Of a DNA stretch of 38,864 nucleotides, positions 1-7,320 are shown in pieces. Numbering within the stretch: position 1 is the first letter of the stretch; each line of letters begins with the position of its first letter. A program made the position numbers and the translations under genes. Source of the DNA: F23-B02 sp963610045 (GTDB lineage: Bacteria > Bacillota > Clostridia > Oscillospirales > Oscillospiraceae); the NCBI GenBank assembly GCA_963610045.1, contig CAVDMS010000008.1, positions 1 to 38,864 on the forward strand, written 5' to 3'. The notes beneath the pieces are model-generated. The model ran no database searches. It saw only the letters and a program-made list of their open reading frames with translations, and was not told where the DNA came from.

Positions 1-312
1 GATTTTTAAGCGAGAGATGTGCGTTGCAGGCAAGGCTTTGCGATTGAGGAAGGCTGTCGCCTTGTGATTGAGCAAAACGAAGTCTGCGGCGCTCATATCC
101 GCTTAAAAACGGGTTCGGATGCTCCCCTTATGCTTAAACAGTATATCTTATCGTCGATTCCGAGGCAAGTAGCATATTGCCCAAAAAATTTTTGCTCAAC
201 TCGGCAAATTTACGGAACTTAGCAAACCCCTCTGCGTCTTAAGCTGACGGGACTTAAGCCCCTGTCGGCTTAGCGACAAGGAGTTTTTATAAACCCGAAA
301 GGAGTAATCATT
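1..312. other. Left-edge region with no convincing gene
   Basis: I find no gene here. The only plus-strand open frame (19-222) has no ribosome binding site and a composition unlike its neighbours. The stretch is not structureless. A 10-base inverted repeat (TTTTTAAGCG at 3-12, CGCTTAAAAA at 100-109) encloses smaller hairpins such as AAGGC/GCCTT, and a second hairpin lies at 241-271. It could be the end of a dispersed element or the 3' region of a gene lying left of the window. Confidence 0.4.
241..271 (+). promoter_or_regulatory. Hairpin in the leader of the surface-modification operon
   Basis: AAGCTGACGGG pairs with CCCTGTCGGCTT with one wobble and one bulge. The hairpin lies about 40 bases upstream of the first start codon at 313. 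No T-run follows immediately (TTTTT appears only at 284-288), so it is not a clear terminator. It could be an mRNA 5' structure or a protein-binding palindrome. The same arms, AAGCTGAC and GTCGGCTT, also flank the pncB transcription start, read on the minus strand. Confidence 0.3.
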
Positions 313-1470
313 ATGCAGCAAACCAACAAAAAGCTCAAGATCGCCGTCGGCATCTTTGCCGGCATACTTGCGGCGATACTCATAGCGGGACTGGTGCTGA
401 ACATCTCGCTTCTCACCAAGGTAAATGCCCAGGGCGAGCTTTTAAACTCCACCCTTAACAAAAACGGCGGCGAGACCACCGAGGACGGAGTCATAATCGC
501 CGACGAGTACGAGATAAAGTCCACCAAGAACATTTCCGATGCCTATAAGTCCGGCGACCGCTCAGACCTCAGCGACAAGGACAAGGAGACGCTCGACATG
601 GCGTCGAAGATCCTTGACGAGATCATCGACAAGGACATGAGCGACTACGAAAAGGAGCTTGCGGTGTACGATTGGATGACCGCAAACCTCGATCACGACA
701 GCGGTTCCTTCCTCGTCATCCCCAACACGCAGGAGGACTGCGACAACCCCTACGGCGTACTTAAATACCACAACGCAGTCTGCGTCGGCTACGCCACCAC
801 CTTCCGTCTGTTCATGCAGATGCTCGACATCGACTGCATGGTAGTACATAACACCGAGTGCTATCATTCATGGAACCTTGTAAAGCTCGACGGAGAGTGG
901 TATCATACCGATATATACTCCGATGTCGGCAGCGGCAACTACACGCACTTTAACCGCAACGACGCCATGTGCGCCACCGATCAGACTTGGGATACCTCCT
1001 ACTTCCCCGCCGCAAACGGCATCAAGTACAACCACGCATACAGCAACCTCAAGACCTGCGACGACATTTACGACCTGCCCGCAGCGCTCAGAGATATGAT
1101 CGACGAGCAGTGCGGCAGCGCAGCCTTTGCGTTCAAGACCGAGATCGGCGAACCCGAAGCGGCGATAGTCAACGAGATCATGTCCGACATTGAGATGCGC
1201 CTTATGAACTCCGACGAGTACGGCTACCTCACTCTGTACTGGAACTGGTACAAGGTGCAGGAGGGCTATGTGCTGTTCATCACCATCGACGGCTTTGATT
1301 ATAACGACGACGATCCCGATATCGACGATCCTATTGACATACCCTCGGATGCGTATGATAAAATATACGATGCGATAGAGAAGTCCTTCGGCGACATCGA
1401 GGTCTCGGACGTCGACGACGACGATTGGGACGACGACATCATCAGCAACGTCATCGACGCAAAAGGCTGA
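313..1470 (+). CDS. Membrane-anchored transglutaminase-like protein
   Basis: This is a 385-residue protein with an N-terminal membrane segment at about residues 9-35, so the rest probably lies outside the cell. Residues 110-205 resemble the transglutaminase-like/cysteine-protease core. Cys157 is in NAVCVGYATTF, His185 in CYHSWNLV and Asp200 in WYHTDIYSD, which are the expected order and spacing of a Cys-His-Asp triad. The last 60 residues are very rich in aspartate. The start is supported by GGAG at 301-304. It is the first of four genes read together, and the next starts 13 bases after its stop. Proteins with this fold can cleave or cross-link peptides. Its neighbours suggest a role at the cell surface, but the substrate cannot be read from the sequence. 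Confidence 0.75.
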   Translation: MQQTNKKLKIAVGIFAGILAAILIAGLVLNISLLTKVNAQGELLNSTLNKNGGETTEDGVIIADEYEIKSTKNISDAYKSGDRSDLSDKDKETLDMASKILDEIIDKDMSDYEKELAVYDWMTANLDHDSGSFLVIPNTQEDCDNPYGVLKYHNAVCVGYATTFRLFMQMLDIDCMVVHNTECYHSWNLVKLDGEWYHTDIYSDVGSGNYTHFNRNDAMCATDQTWDTSYFPAANGIKYNHAYSNLKTCDDIYDLPAALRDMIDEQCGSAAFAFKTEIGEPEAAIVNEIMSDIEMRLMNSDEYGYLTLYWNWYKVQEGYVLFITIDGFDYNDDDPDIDDPIDIPSDAYDKIYDAIEKSFGDIEVSDVDDDDWDDDIISNVIDAKG

Positions 1471-1483
1471 TACGGAGGCGCTT

Positions 1484-1963
1484 ATGAAAAGAACTGTCTC
1501 GCTTCTGCTTGCGCTTTGCCTGTGCTTTTGCCTCTGCGCCTGCGGGGAGAGCCGTGAGACCGTGAGTATGTACGACCTTCGGGTCGAAATGCTCTCGGCT
1601 GCGGGCGAGCTTCCCGATATGCTCTCCGCTTCAAGCTCGGACGACAACGCAAAGAGCAGCTTTTCCTACATTTCCGACATGGACTACGACAAGGTCGAGG
1701 CGTACTTCGTGAGCTATGCAAACGAGCTTGCCTCCTACGAGATCGCCGTGATCGCAGTCAAGGATGCGGGCGATGTCTCGGTCGCCGCCGACTCCTTAAA
1801 GCAGCACGCTCAGAACCGTGTGGACTTCTACAAGTCCTACGGCGTGAGCGAGGTGCCGAGAGCGGAGAACGCCCTTGTCTTTACCGACGGCAGGTACGCC
1901 GTGCTTATAATGACGGACAACAATTCCGCCGTCAGGTCCGCCTTTGAGGACTTTGTAAACTAA
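1484..1963 (+). CDS. Small lipoprotein, DUF4358-like
   Basis: This 159-residue secreted protein starts with a charged MKR, a leucine-rich core and a lipobox (LCAC near residue 20), so it is probably a lipid-anchored extracytoplasmic protein. The mature part, with a repeated YEIAVI/YAVLIM strand pattern and a helical middle, resembles the DUF4358 lipoproteins of Firmicutes, which as I recall often lie beside MBOAT acyltransferase genes, as here. A strong ribosome site (CGGAGG, 1472-1477) fixes the start. It is followed 19 bases later by the acyltransferase, so it may be an accessory factor of the acylation machinery. No catalytic motif is visible. The family assignment rests on general resemblance. 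Confidence 0.7.
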   Translation: MKRTVSLLLALCLCFCLCACGESRETVSMYDLRVEMLSAAGELPDMLSASSSDDNAKSSFSYISDMDYDKVEAYFVSYANELASYEIAVIAVKDAGDVSVAADSLKQHAQNRVDFYKSYGVSEVPRAENALVFTDGRYAVLIMTDNNSAVRSAFEDFVN

Positions 1964-1982
1964 ACTTTAGGAGAAAACAGAT

Positions 1983-3389
1983 ATGGTATTCAGTGATTCG
2001 GTGTTCATATGCGTATTCCTGCCCATCGTGCTTGCGGGGTACTATATCTGTCCCAAGCGTTTAAGGAACAGCTTTCTGCTGCTCGTCTCCCTCGTGTTCT
2101 ACGCATGGGGCGAGCCGAAGTATGTGTTCCTGATGATGTTCTCCATTGCGATAAACTACGCCTTCGGTCTGCTGCTTGACCGCAACAGGAAAAACGTCCG
2201 GCTTTCAAAGGCGCTGCTTGCGCTCTCCGTCGTCATAGACATCGGACTGCTCTGCGTGTTCAAGTACACAGACTTCGTGATAACGAACTTAAATCGTGCC
2301 TTTAACGCCGAGATCGGGCTTGTGAATCTTGCGCTGCCCATCGGCATCAGCTTCTACACCTTCCAGGCGATGAGTTACACGATAGACGTCTATCGTGACG
2401 ACGTGAAGGTGCAGCGCAATATTCTGGACTTCGGAATGTACATCACCATGTTCCCGCAGCTTATCGCAGGACCCATCGTCCGCTACTCCGACGTTGAGGC
2501 GCAGCTTAAAGAGCGCAGCGTCTCCGCCGAGGACTTTGCAAGCGGCATCTGCCGCTTTGTCGTGGGTCTCGGCAAGAAGGTGCTTTTGGCAAATCAGATC
2601 GGTGCGCTTTGGGATCAGATCTATGCCCTCGGCGGCGAGACCTCCGTACTCATGGCGTGGCTCGGCGCGATAGCCTACACCTTCCAGATTTACTTCGACT
2701 TCTCCGGCTACTCCGACATGGCGATCGGACTCGGCAGAATGTTCGGCTTCAAATTCCCCGAAAACTTCCGCTACCCCTACGAATCCAAGAGCATCACCGA
2801 GTTTTGGCGGCGCTGGCACATCACGCTCAGCACATGGTTCAAGGAGTACCTGTACATCCCCCTCGGCGGCAACCGCAAGGGCATGGCACGGCAGATACTC
2901 AACCTGCTCATCGTTTGGACGCTGACCGGCTTCTGGCACGGCGCAGGCTGGAACTTCGTCATGTGGGGTCTTTACTACTTCCTGTTCCTCGTCCTTGAAA
3001 AGCTGTTCATGCTCAAGGTACTCGATAAGCTCCCCGCCTTCGTGCGGCACATATATGCGCTGTTTATCATCGTCATCGGCTGGGTCATCTTCGCCTGCGA
3101 CGACACGAGCGTGCTTTTGCCGTACCTCGGCTCCATGTTCGGCGCAAACGGACTTACGGGCGGGCTTGACCTCTACCTTCTCACGACGAGAGCTGCGCTG
3201 CTTCTTATACTCTGCATCGCATCGACGCAGCTTCCCAAGCGTCTTGCCGCATTCGTCGGGCGTAAGCTCTGCGTCGGCGAGGAGAGCGCATTCTGCATCA
3301 AGGCCACAGCGACGATACTGCTGCTTGCGCTTTGCATGATGTTCCTCGTCGTTGACAGCTACAACCCCTTCCTGTACTTCAGATTCTGA
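1983..3389 (+). CDS. MBOAT family O-acyltransferase (AlgI/DltB-like)
   Basis: This is a 468-residue polytopic membrane protein. It has the MBOAT signatures: FWRRWHITLSTWF with His279, and TGFWHGAGWNF with the presumed catalytic His319. The N-terminal MVFSDSVFICVFLPIVLAGYY is typical of AlgI-type members. Such proteins carry acyl groups, usually acetyl, across the membrane for transfer to exported polysaccharides or wall polymers. The length is normal for the family. Ribosome site AGGAG at 1969-1973. The downstream DHHW protein is the usual partner of this type of enzyme. The acceptor polymer is unknown because no glycosyltransferase gene lies in the window. Confidence 0.93.
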   Translation: MVFSDSVFICVFLPIVLAGYYICPKRLRNSFLLLVSLVFYAWGEPKYVFLMMFSIAINYAFGLLLDRNRKNVRLSKALLALSVVIDIGLLCVFKYTDFVITNLNRAFNAEIGLVNLALPIGISFYTFQAMSYTIDVYRDDVKVQRNILDFGMYITMFPQLIAGPIVRYSDVEAQLKERSVSAEDFASGICRFVVGLGKKVLLANQIGALWDQIYALGGETSVLMAWLGAIAYTFQIYFDFSGYSDMAIGLGRMFGFKFPENFRYPYESKSITEFWRRWHITLSTWFKEYLYIPLGGNRKGMARQILNLLIVWTLTGFWHGAGWNFVMWGLYYFLFLVLEKLFMLKVLDKLPAFVRHIYALFIIVIGWVIFACDDTSVLLPYLGSMFGANGLTGGLDLYLLTTRAALLLILCIASTQLPKRLAAFVGRKLCVGEESAFCIKATATILLLALCMMFLVVDSYNPFLYFRF

Positions 3390-3401
3390 GAGGTGAGCGA
3401 A

Positions 3402-4502
3402 ATGAAAAAACTGTACATCACATTCATCGCAATATTCCTCGTCATTATCGTTCTGCCCGGCGTTTATATCCTCGCAACGCCGGACAGGGAGTTTTCCGAC
3501 AACGAAAACCGTGTGCTTCAGACGGCGCCGGTGCTCAGCGGCGACACGCTGCTTGACGGCAGCTTTCAGTCCAAGCTCTCGAAGTATTTAAGCGACCAGT
3601 TCCCCGCAAGGGATCTGTGGACGGCGGTCGGCACGAAGATAAAGCTCACGCTCGGCTTTGCCGACATCGGCGGCGCCTACATCGGACGGGACGGCTACTA
3701 CATGGAGAAGATCACCTCCGACGACTTTGAGCTTGACCGCTACCGCGAAAATCTTGCGTCGATAAAGAGCTTCATCGACGCACAGGGGCTTCCCTCCACC
3801 GTCGTTTTGGTCCCCGCAGCCGGAACGGTGCTAAAAGATAAGCTCCCCGCAAACGCCCAAATGTACGACGCAAAGCTCATGTACGGCATAGCGCAGGACG
3901 TTTTCGGCGACGGCGTTTCGCTGCCCGATATCTACTCCGCCCTGTCGGAGCACAGCGGAGAGTATATCTACTACCGCACCGACCATCACTGGACGACCAT
4001 GGGTGCATACCTTGCCTACGACTGCATCATGCAGGGCAAGGGCGCATACGAAGGCGAGCTTCAAAAGGTGAGCGACTCCTTCCTCGGCACCACCTATTCC
4101 AAGACGCTCGACTCCGCCGCCGTTCCCGACGAGGTGTACATCGCTCCCGTTTCGGACTCCCTTTCCGTCACCGCCGACGGCAAGAACATTGAGGTCTACG
4201 ACATGAGCAAGCTTGAGACGAAGGACAAATACACCGTGTTCTTCGGCGGCAACCGGGCAATGATGCTCATAAAGGGCGGTGCGCAGAACGGTAAAACGCT
4301 GCTCGTCATAAAAGACTCCTTTGCAAACTCCCTTGCGCCATTCCTGACGGCGGACTACGAGAACATTCTCATGCTCGACCTGCGCTACTTTAACGGCTCC
4401 GTTAAGAACCTCGTCTCCTCCTCCGGCGTCACCGACATCATGTTCGTCGGCGAGATGAGCAACGTCGCAAAGGACGAAAACCTGTTTAAGCTCCTGTTCT
4501 GA
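3402..4502 (+). CDS. DHHW-family protein, AlgJ/AlgX-like partner of the acyltransferase
   Basis: This 366-residue protein has one N-terminal membrane anchor (YITFIAIFLVIIVLPGVYIL) and a large extracytoplasmic domain. The motif YRTDHHWTT places Asp194-His195-His196-Trp197 as in the DHHW family, relatives of AlgJ/AlgX and SGNH-like O-acetyltransferases that move the acyl group onto the polymer. A GTG at 3393 would lengthen the protein by three codons, but that GTG is itself part of the ribosome site GAGAGGTGAG. I therefore chose the ATG at 3402. It is the last gene of the operon, 12 bases after the MBOAT stop and followed by a strong terminator. Confidence 0.88.
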   Translation: MKKLYITFIAIFLVIIVLPGVYILATPDREFSDNENRVLQTAPVLSGDTLLDGSFQSKLSKYLSDQFPARDLWTAVGTKIKLTLGFADIGGAYIGRDGYYMEKITSDDFELDRYRENLASIKSFIDAQGLPSTVVLVPAAGTVLKDKLPANAQMYDAKLMYGIAQDVFGDGVSLPDIYSALSEHSGEYIYYRTDHHWTTMGAYLAYDCIMQGKGAYEGELQKVSDSFLGTTYSKTLDSAAVPDEVYIAPVSDSLSVTADGKNIEVYDMSKLETKDKYTVFFGGNRAMMLIKGGAQNGKTLLVIKDSFANSLAPFLTADYENILMLDLRYFNGSVKNLVSSSGVTDIMFVGEMSNVAKDENLFKLLF

Positions 4503-4514
4503 AAAAGGAATCAA

Positions 4515-4551
4515 CGCTCCGCCGTAAGACATATACGGCGGAGCGGTTTTA
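4515..4551 (+). terminator. Rho-independent terminator of the acylation operon
   Basis: A perfect 12-bp stem (CGCTCCGCCGTA, 4515-4526, with TACGGCGGAGCG, 4534-4545) is followed by GTTTTAT. It lies 12 bases after the last stop codon of the operon. Confidence 0.93.
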
Positions 4552-4724
4552 TCCTCTGTGACTTAACAAAATGTTCACAATTTTGGCGCTAAAGTATGTA
4601 TAAAATGTTAACGGGCAATCGTACATTCTAAGATAATCCGTTGAATATTCCTTGAAATGTATAAAATTATACGGACAATATTCAAAGTTTGTTAAAATTT
4701 TTTTAGAAAACCTGTAATTTTTTA

Positions 4725-4753
4725 TTTACTATTCTGACATCGTGTGTTACAAT
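4725..4753 (+). promoter_or_regulatory. Sigma-A-type promoter with extended -10
   Basis: The -35 box TTTACT (4725-4730) and the -10 box TACAAT (4748-4753) are 17 bases apart, with TG at 4745-4746 forming an extended -10. The start of transcription should fall near 4760, giving a leader of about 65 bases before the ATG at 4827. The surrounding 200 bases are very AT-rich. Confidence 0.65.
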
Positions 4754-4762
4754 ACAATACGC

Positions 4763-4778
4763 TGACAAGAAATTGTCA
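4763..4778 (+). promoter_or_regulatory. Palindrome at the start of the transcript
   Basis: TGACAA, a GAAA loop and TTGTCA form a perfect 6-bp inverted repeat a few bases after the predicted transcription start. It could be an operator or a GNRA-capped hairpin stabilising the 5' end of the mRNA. Confidence 0.4.
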
Positions 4779-4826
4779 AATAAATGGGATTAAGTAAACT
4801 TTTTATAAAACATTGGGAGGATTAAA

Positions 4827-6509
4827 ATGAAAAGAGTATTACTTATGGTCTGTAGCATCTGCCTCGTTCTGGCATGCGTATTCGGACTGTTCGCCTGCGT
4901 AGCCGGCGTACAGGACATCCTGAACGTCAAAGAGTACAAGACCAGCGATGCCGACACCGCAAGGGAAGGCATTCAGACCGCAAGAGACGGCGTTGCACAG
5001 CTCAAGGAAAATCAGCAGACTTACCTTGACGGTGCAGACACCTTCTCCGACGGACTCGTAGCCTACAACGAAGGCGCAGCAAAGCTCGCAGCCGGCGAGA
5101 AGACCCTTTCCGACGGCTACAAGGCATACGAAGAAGGCAAGAAGGCATACGAAGAAGGCAAGCAGAAGATCGCCGACAACACCCAGGCCTACAACGAAGG
5201 CAAGGCAATGCTTGAGAAGATCGAGCCCCTTATGCCTTACCTTGATCAGTACGTCCAGTTCCGTGACGGCTCTCTTGCAAAGCTCCCCGGCTTTGATTCC
5301 GCACAGCTTTGGTTCGTGGGCGTTGTCCGTCCCCTCGCAAAGAACCTCGGACTTGAGATCCCCGCAGACGTGACCGACTTCCCTGCATATATGCAGCAGA
5401 TGGTCGCTGACGGCAAGGCAAAGCTCAAGGAGTACGAAGACGGTCTGGCGCAGCTTCAGGAAGCCGAAAAGATGCTCGCCGACGCAGAGAAGCAGCTCGC
5501 AGCAGGTGAAGCCGAGCTTGCAAAGGGCAGAAAAGACCTCGCAGCCGGCGGCGCACAGCTTGCTGACGGCGACGCACAGCTCAACGTATTCGAGCAGGGC
5601 GAAGTCGCTCTTGCAGAAGGCGCATACACCCTCTTCCACGGCATGGTTCCCTGCTACCACTGGTACAGCGGCGAGGAGACCATTATGTCCCTCCCCGAAT
5701 ACATGGCAAAGGAACTCAACGTTGCTATCCCCGATAACCTCATCATCAAGAACACCGCAACCGGCGAAAACGCACCTGCATACGTTCTGAACGAAGAAGC
5801 ATATGCAAAGCTCTGTGACGACGTCGTTGCTCAGATGTACCTCGTTGACGAGAACGGCGAAAAGGTCACCGCTCCCGGACGCGACGGCTTCACTCTCCTC
5901 GACCTCGACAAGTGCAGCGTTCTGCTTGACAAGGCAGAGCAGTACCTCGTCGATCAGGAAGCCGACATCACCAAGGAAGTCACCGGTAGGATCGTTGTCT
6001 GCGGTCTTGCAGCAATCGCCTGCATCCTCGGCATCGTCGCCGGCATCATCGGCCTCGTCGGCGGTATCTCCGGCAACGGCAAGACCGGCTTCGGCTGCGG
6101 CCTCGTTTCTGCGATCCTCGCAGTTGCTGCAAACGTCGTCGGCCTCATCACCGGCTACACCAACTACATCTACCCCACCCGTGTAAATGCGGCAGGTGAC
6201 TTTGTGACCGAGCTTGCGGACATGGATCACTATGTCTACTCCGGCAGCCTCCAGCTCACGGCAGTCATCATCCTCGCAGTCGTTGCAGTCGTGTTTGTGA
6301 TCGTTGCTGCGATCGCACGCAAGACCTCCAAGGACTCCGAGTCTGCGGTTTCCGCACAGACCACTCAGGCAGCGGCAGCAGGTGCTGCGGCGGCAGCGGT
6401 CGCAGAGGAAAGCAGCAGCGAGCAGATCTCCAAGCTCGAAGCCGAGAACGCTGCACTGAAGGAAATGGTCGCAAATCTTGCGGCAGAAGCAGCTACCGTA
6501 AAGGAATAA
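4827..6509 (+). CDS. Membrane protein with glycine-heptad coiled coils
   Basis: I do not recognise a named family. The 560-residue protein has a membrane segment at about residues 7-27. A first block (about 65-130) is built of heptads ending in glycine, such as YKAYEEG and KKAYEEG. A second block (about 200-260) is built of LADAEKQ/LAAGEAE-type heptads. A globular linker follows, then three hydrophobic segments (about 387-413, 421-444 and 475-499), an alanine-rich spacer and a short C-terminal coil. Such Leu/Gly heptad arrays also occur in the outer domains of YhgE/Pip-like and type VII secretion-associated membrane proteins, so an extended surface stalk is plausible. It has its own promoter and terminator. 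The ribosome site is GGGAGG at 4815-4820. The codon usage is very uniform, suggesting high expression. Confidence 0.8.
   Translation: MKRVLLMVCSICLVLACVFGLFACVAGVQDILNVKEYKTSDADTAREGIQTARDGVAQLKENQQTYLDGADTFSDGLVAYNEGAAKLAAGEKTLSDGYKAYEEGKKAYEEGKQKIADNTQAYNEGKAMLEKIEPLMPYLDQYVQFRDGSLAKLPGFDSAQLWFVGVVRPLAKNLGLEIPADVTDFPAYMQQMVADGKAKLKEYEDGLAQLQEAEKMLADAEKQLAAGEAELAKGRKDLAAGGAQLADGDAQLNVFEQGEVALAEGAYTLFHGMVPCYHWYSGEETIMSLPEYMAKELNVAIPDNLIIKNTATGENAPAYVLNEEAYAKLCDDVVAQMYLVDENGEKVTAPGRDGFTLLDLDKCSVLLDKAEQYLVDQEADITKEVTGRIVVCGLAAIACILGIVAGIIGLVGGISGNGKTGFGCGLVSAILAVAANVVGLITGYTNYIYPTRVNAAGDFVTELADMDHYVYSGSLQLTAVIILAVVAVVFVIVAAIARKTSKDSESAVSAQTTQAAAAGAAAAAVAEESSSEQISKLEAENAALKEMVANLAAEAATVKE
5121..5162 (+). 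repeat. Perfect 21-bp tandem duplication inside the coil
   Basis: The unit at 5121-5141 is repeated without change at 5142-5162. Each unit encodes seven residues, KAYEEGK. The coil therefore appears to have grown by whole-heptad duplication, and the unchanged DNA suggests a recent event or selection on codons. Confidence 0.9.
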
Positions 6510-6516
6510 GAATAAA

Positions 6517-6590
6517 CAGCCGATTGACCGACGGAGGCGATATTCAGACCGTTCTCCGGTCACAATCCGGTGCGTAACGGATAAAGGCTG
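6517..6590 (+). other. Possible structured RNA in the 3' untranslated region
   Basis: Between the stop codon and the terminator, CAGCC (6517-6521) can pair with GGCTG (6586-6590). This closes a loop holding two hairpins, GACCG/CGGTC (6547-6561) and ATCCG/CGGAT (6565-6582). The layout resembles a small multi-branched RNA. I cannot match it to a known class; the absence of tRNA T-arm bases argues against a tRNA. Confidence 0.3.
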
Positions 6591-6592
6591 TA

Positions 6593-6625
6593 GCCGCCCG
6601 CAGTTATCTGCGGGCGGCGTTTTTA
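6593..6625 (+). terminator. Terminator of the coil-protein gene
   Basis: GCCGCCCGCAG (6593-6603) pairs with CTGCGGGCGGC (6608-6618) around a TTAT loop, and GTTTTT follows. Confidence 0.92.
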
Positions 6626-6668
6626 ATATAGAAAAAGTCCCTCGGAAACCGAGGGACTTTTTCTATAT
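6626..6668. terminator. Perfect 20-bp bidirectional terminator
   Basis: The arms 6626-6645 and 6649-6668 are exact reverse complements around an AAA loop, with five A on one side and five T on the other. It lies between the convergent coil-protein and bioY genes and can stop transcription from both sides, mainly that of bioY. Confidence 0.92.
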
Positions 6669-6669
6669 A

Positions 6670-7221
6670 TCAGACCGAAACGTGACGTTTAACGACGGAG
6701 GATATCTTCNNNNNNNNNNGGAGCAGCTTTAATAGGTCGGGGATGATAAACGGCAGCACGCATTTTGCGGCGACGGAGATAAAGTCATTGTCTGCACCCG
6801 TGTAGACTGCCATGAACCAAAAGGTGCCGAAAAGGTAGCACACGCAAAGCGCAGCAAGGCACGCAAGAACCGTCAGAAGCGTACCCTTGTGCGGGGAGCG
6901 GGCGCAAATGAGCCAGTAGCTGAGTCCCGAAAAAATGAAGCCGATTATGTAGCCGCCCGTGGCTCCCATGATCGCACCGATGCCGCCGTTAAAGCCGGAG
7001 AACACGGGTGCGCCGACTGCACCGAGCAGAACGTAGACGCATACGGCGGCGGTCCCTCGTTTGCCGCCGAGACAGAGCAGCGCCATGAAAACGCCGAAGG
7101 ACTGGAGCGTAAACGGAACTGCAAGCACGGGGACGCTTATCCATGCGCACACCGCCATCATTGCCGCAAATATTGCGATCAAAACGAGATCCCTTGTTCT
7201 AAAGCCCTTTTTCTCCGCCAC
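6670..7221 (-). CDS. bioY: BioY biotin transporter (ECF S component)
   Basis: This small membrane protein of about 183 residues has the BioY pattern: VPFTLQSFGVFMALLCLGGKR in the first half, a glycine-rich GGIGAIMGATGGYIIGF in the middle, and PFIIPDLLKLL near the end. BioY binds biotin and imports it, alone or with the ECF energy-coupling module. No ecfA or ecfT gene is nearby. I chose the GTG at 7221 because GGAGGTGA lies just upstream (7226-7233); longer versions would start inside the promoter. Ten N at 6710-6719 interrupt the C-terminal helix. The frame reads through as written, but the true gap length is unknown, so the last 15 or so residues are uncertain. Confidence 0.9.
   Translation of the reverse strand: MAEKKGFRTRDLVLIAIFAAMMAVCAWISVPVLAVPFTLQSFGVFMALLCLGGKRGTAAVCVYVLLGAVGAPVFSGFNGGIGAIMGATGGYIIGFIFSGLSYWLICARSPHKGTLLTVLACLAALCVCYLFGTFWFMAVYTGADNDFISVAAKCVLPFIIPDLLKLLXXXXKISSVVKRHVSV
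6710..6719. other. Assembly gap (10 N) within bioY
   Basis: Ten undetermined bases mark a scaffold join. The sequences on the two sides are consistent with one bioY gene of normal length, so the join is plausible. Anything repetitive lost in the gap would not be visible. Confidence 0.98.
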
Positions 7222-7246
7222 AAAATCACCTCCGCAGAATAGCAAC

Positions 7247-7274
7247 ATTATAAAGTAAAAGCGCCGCTTGTCAA
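7247..7274 (-). promoter_or_regulatory. Consensus promoter of bioY
   Basis: On the minus strand TTGACA (7269-7274) and TATAAT (7247-7252) are both perfect and are 16 bases apart. The short leader (about 20 bases) then contains the ribosome site. I see no clear BirA-type long palindrome. Confidence 0.9.
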
Positions 7275-7282
7275 GCAAAAAC

Positions 7283-7310
7283 AAAAGCGCCGCCTACGGG
7301 CGGCGCTTTT
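7283..7310 (-). terminator. Terminator of the thioesterase-to-VanY operon
   Basis: AAAAGCGCCGCC and GGCGGCGCTTTT form a perfect 12-bp stem around a TACG loop. It lies 10 bases beyond the stop of the VanY-like gene on the minus strand and is followed there by GTTTTTG. It also sits just upstream of the bioY promoter. Confidence 0.9.
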
Positions 7311-7320
7311 AAATTCAAAA

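Noticed and set aside
4839..6563. 574-residue minus-strand frame opposite the coil-protein gene
   Set aside because: It is Cys- and Val-rich with no family signature and no ribosome site. The plus frame has a promoter, a ribosome site, membrane segments and a terminator.
6517..6590. tRNA-like gene
   Set aside because: The length is similar, but the T-arm and anticodon-arm bases are missing and the end stem is only five pairs.
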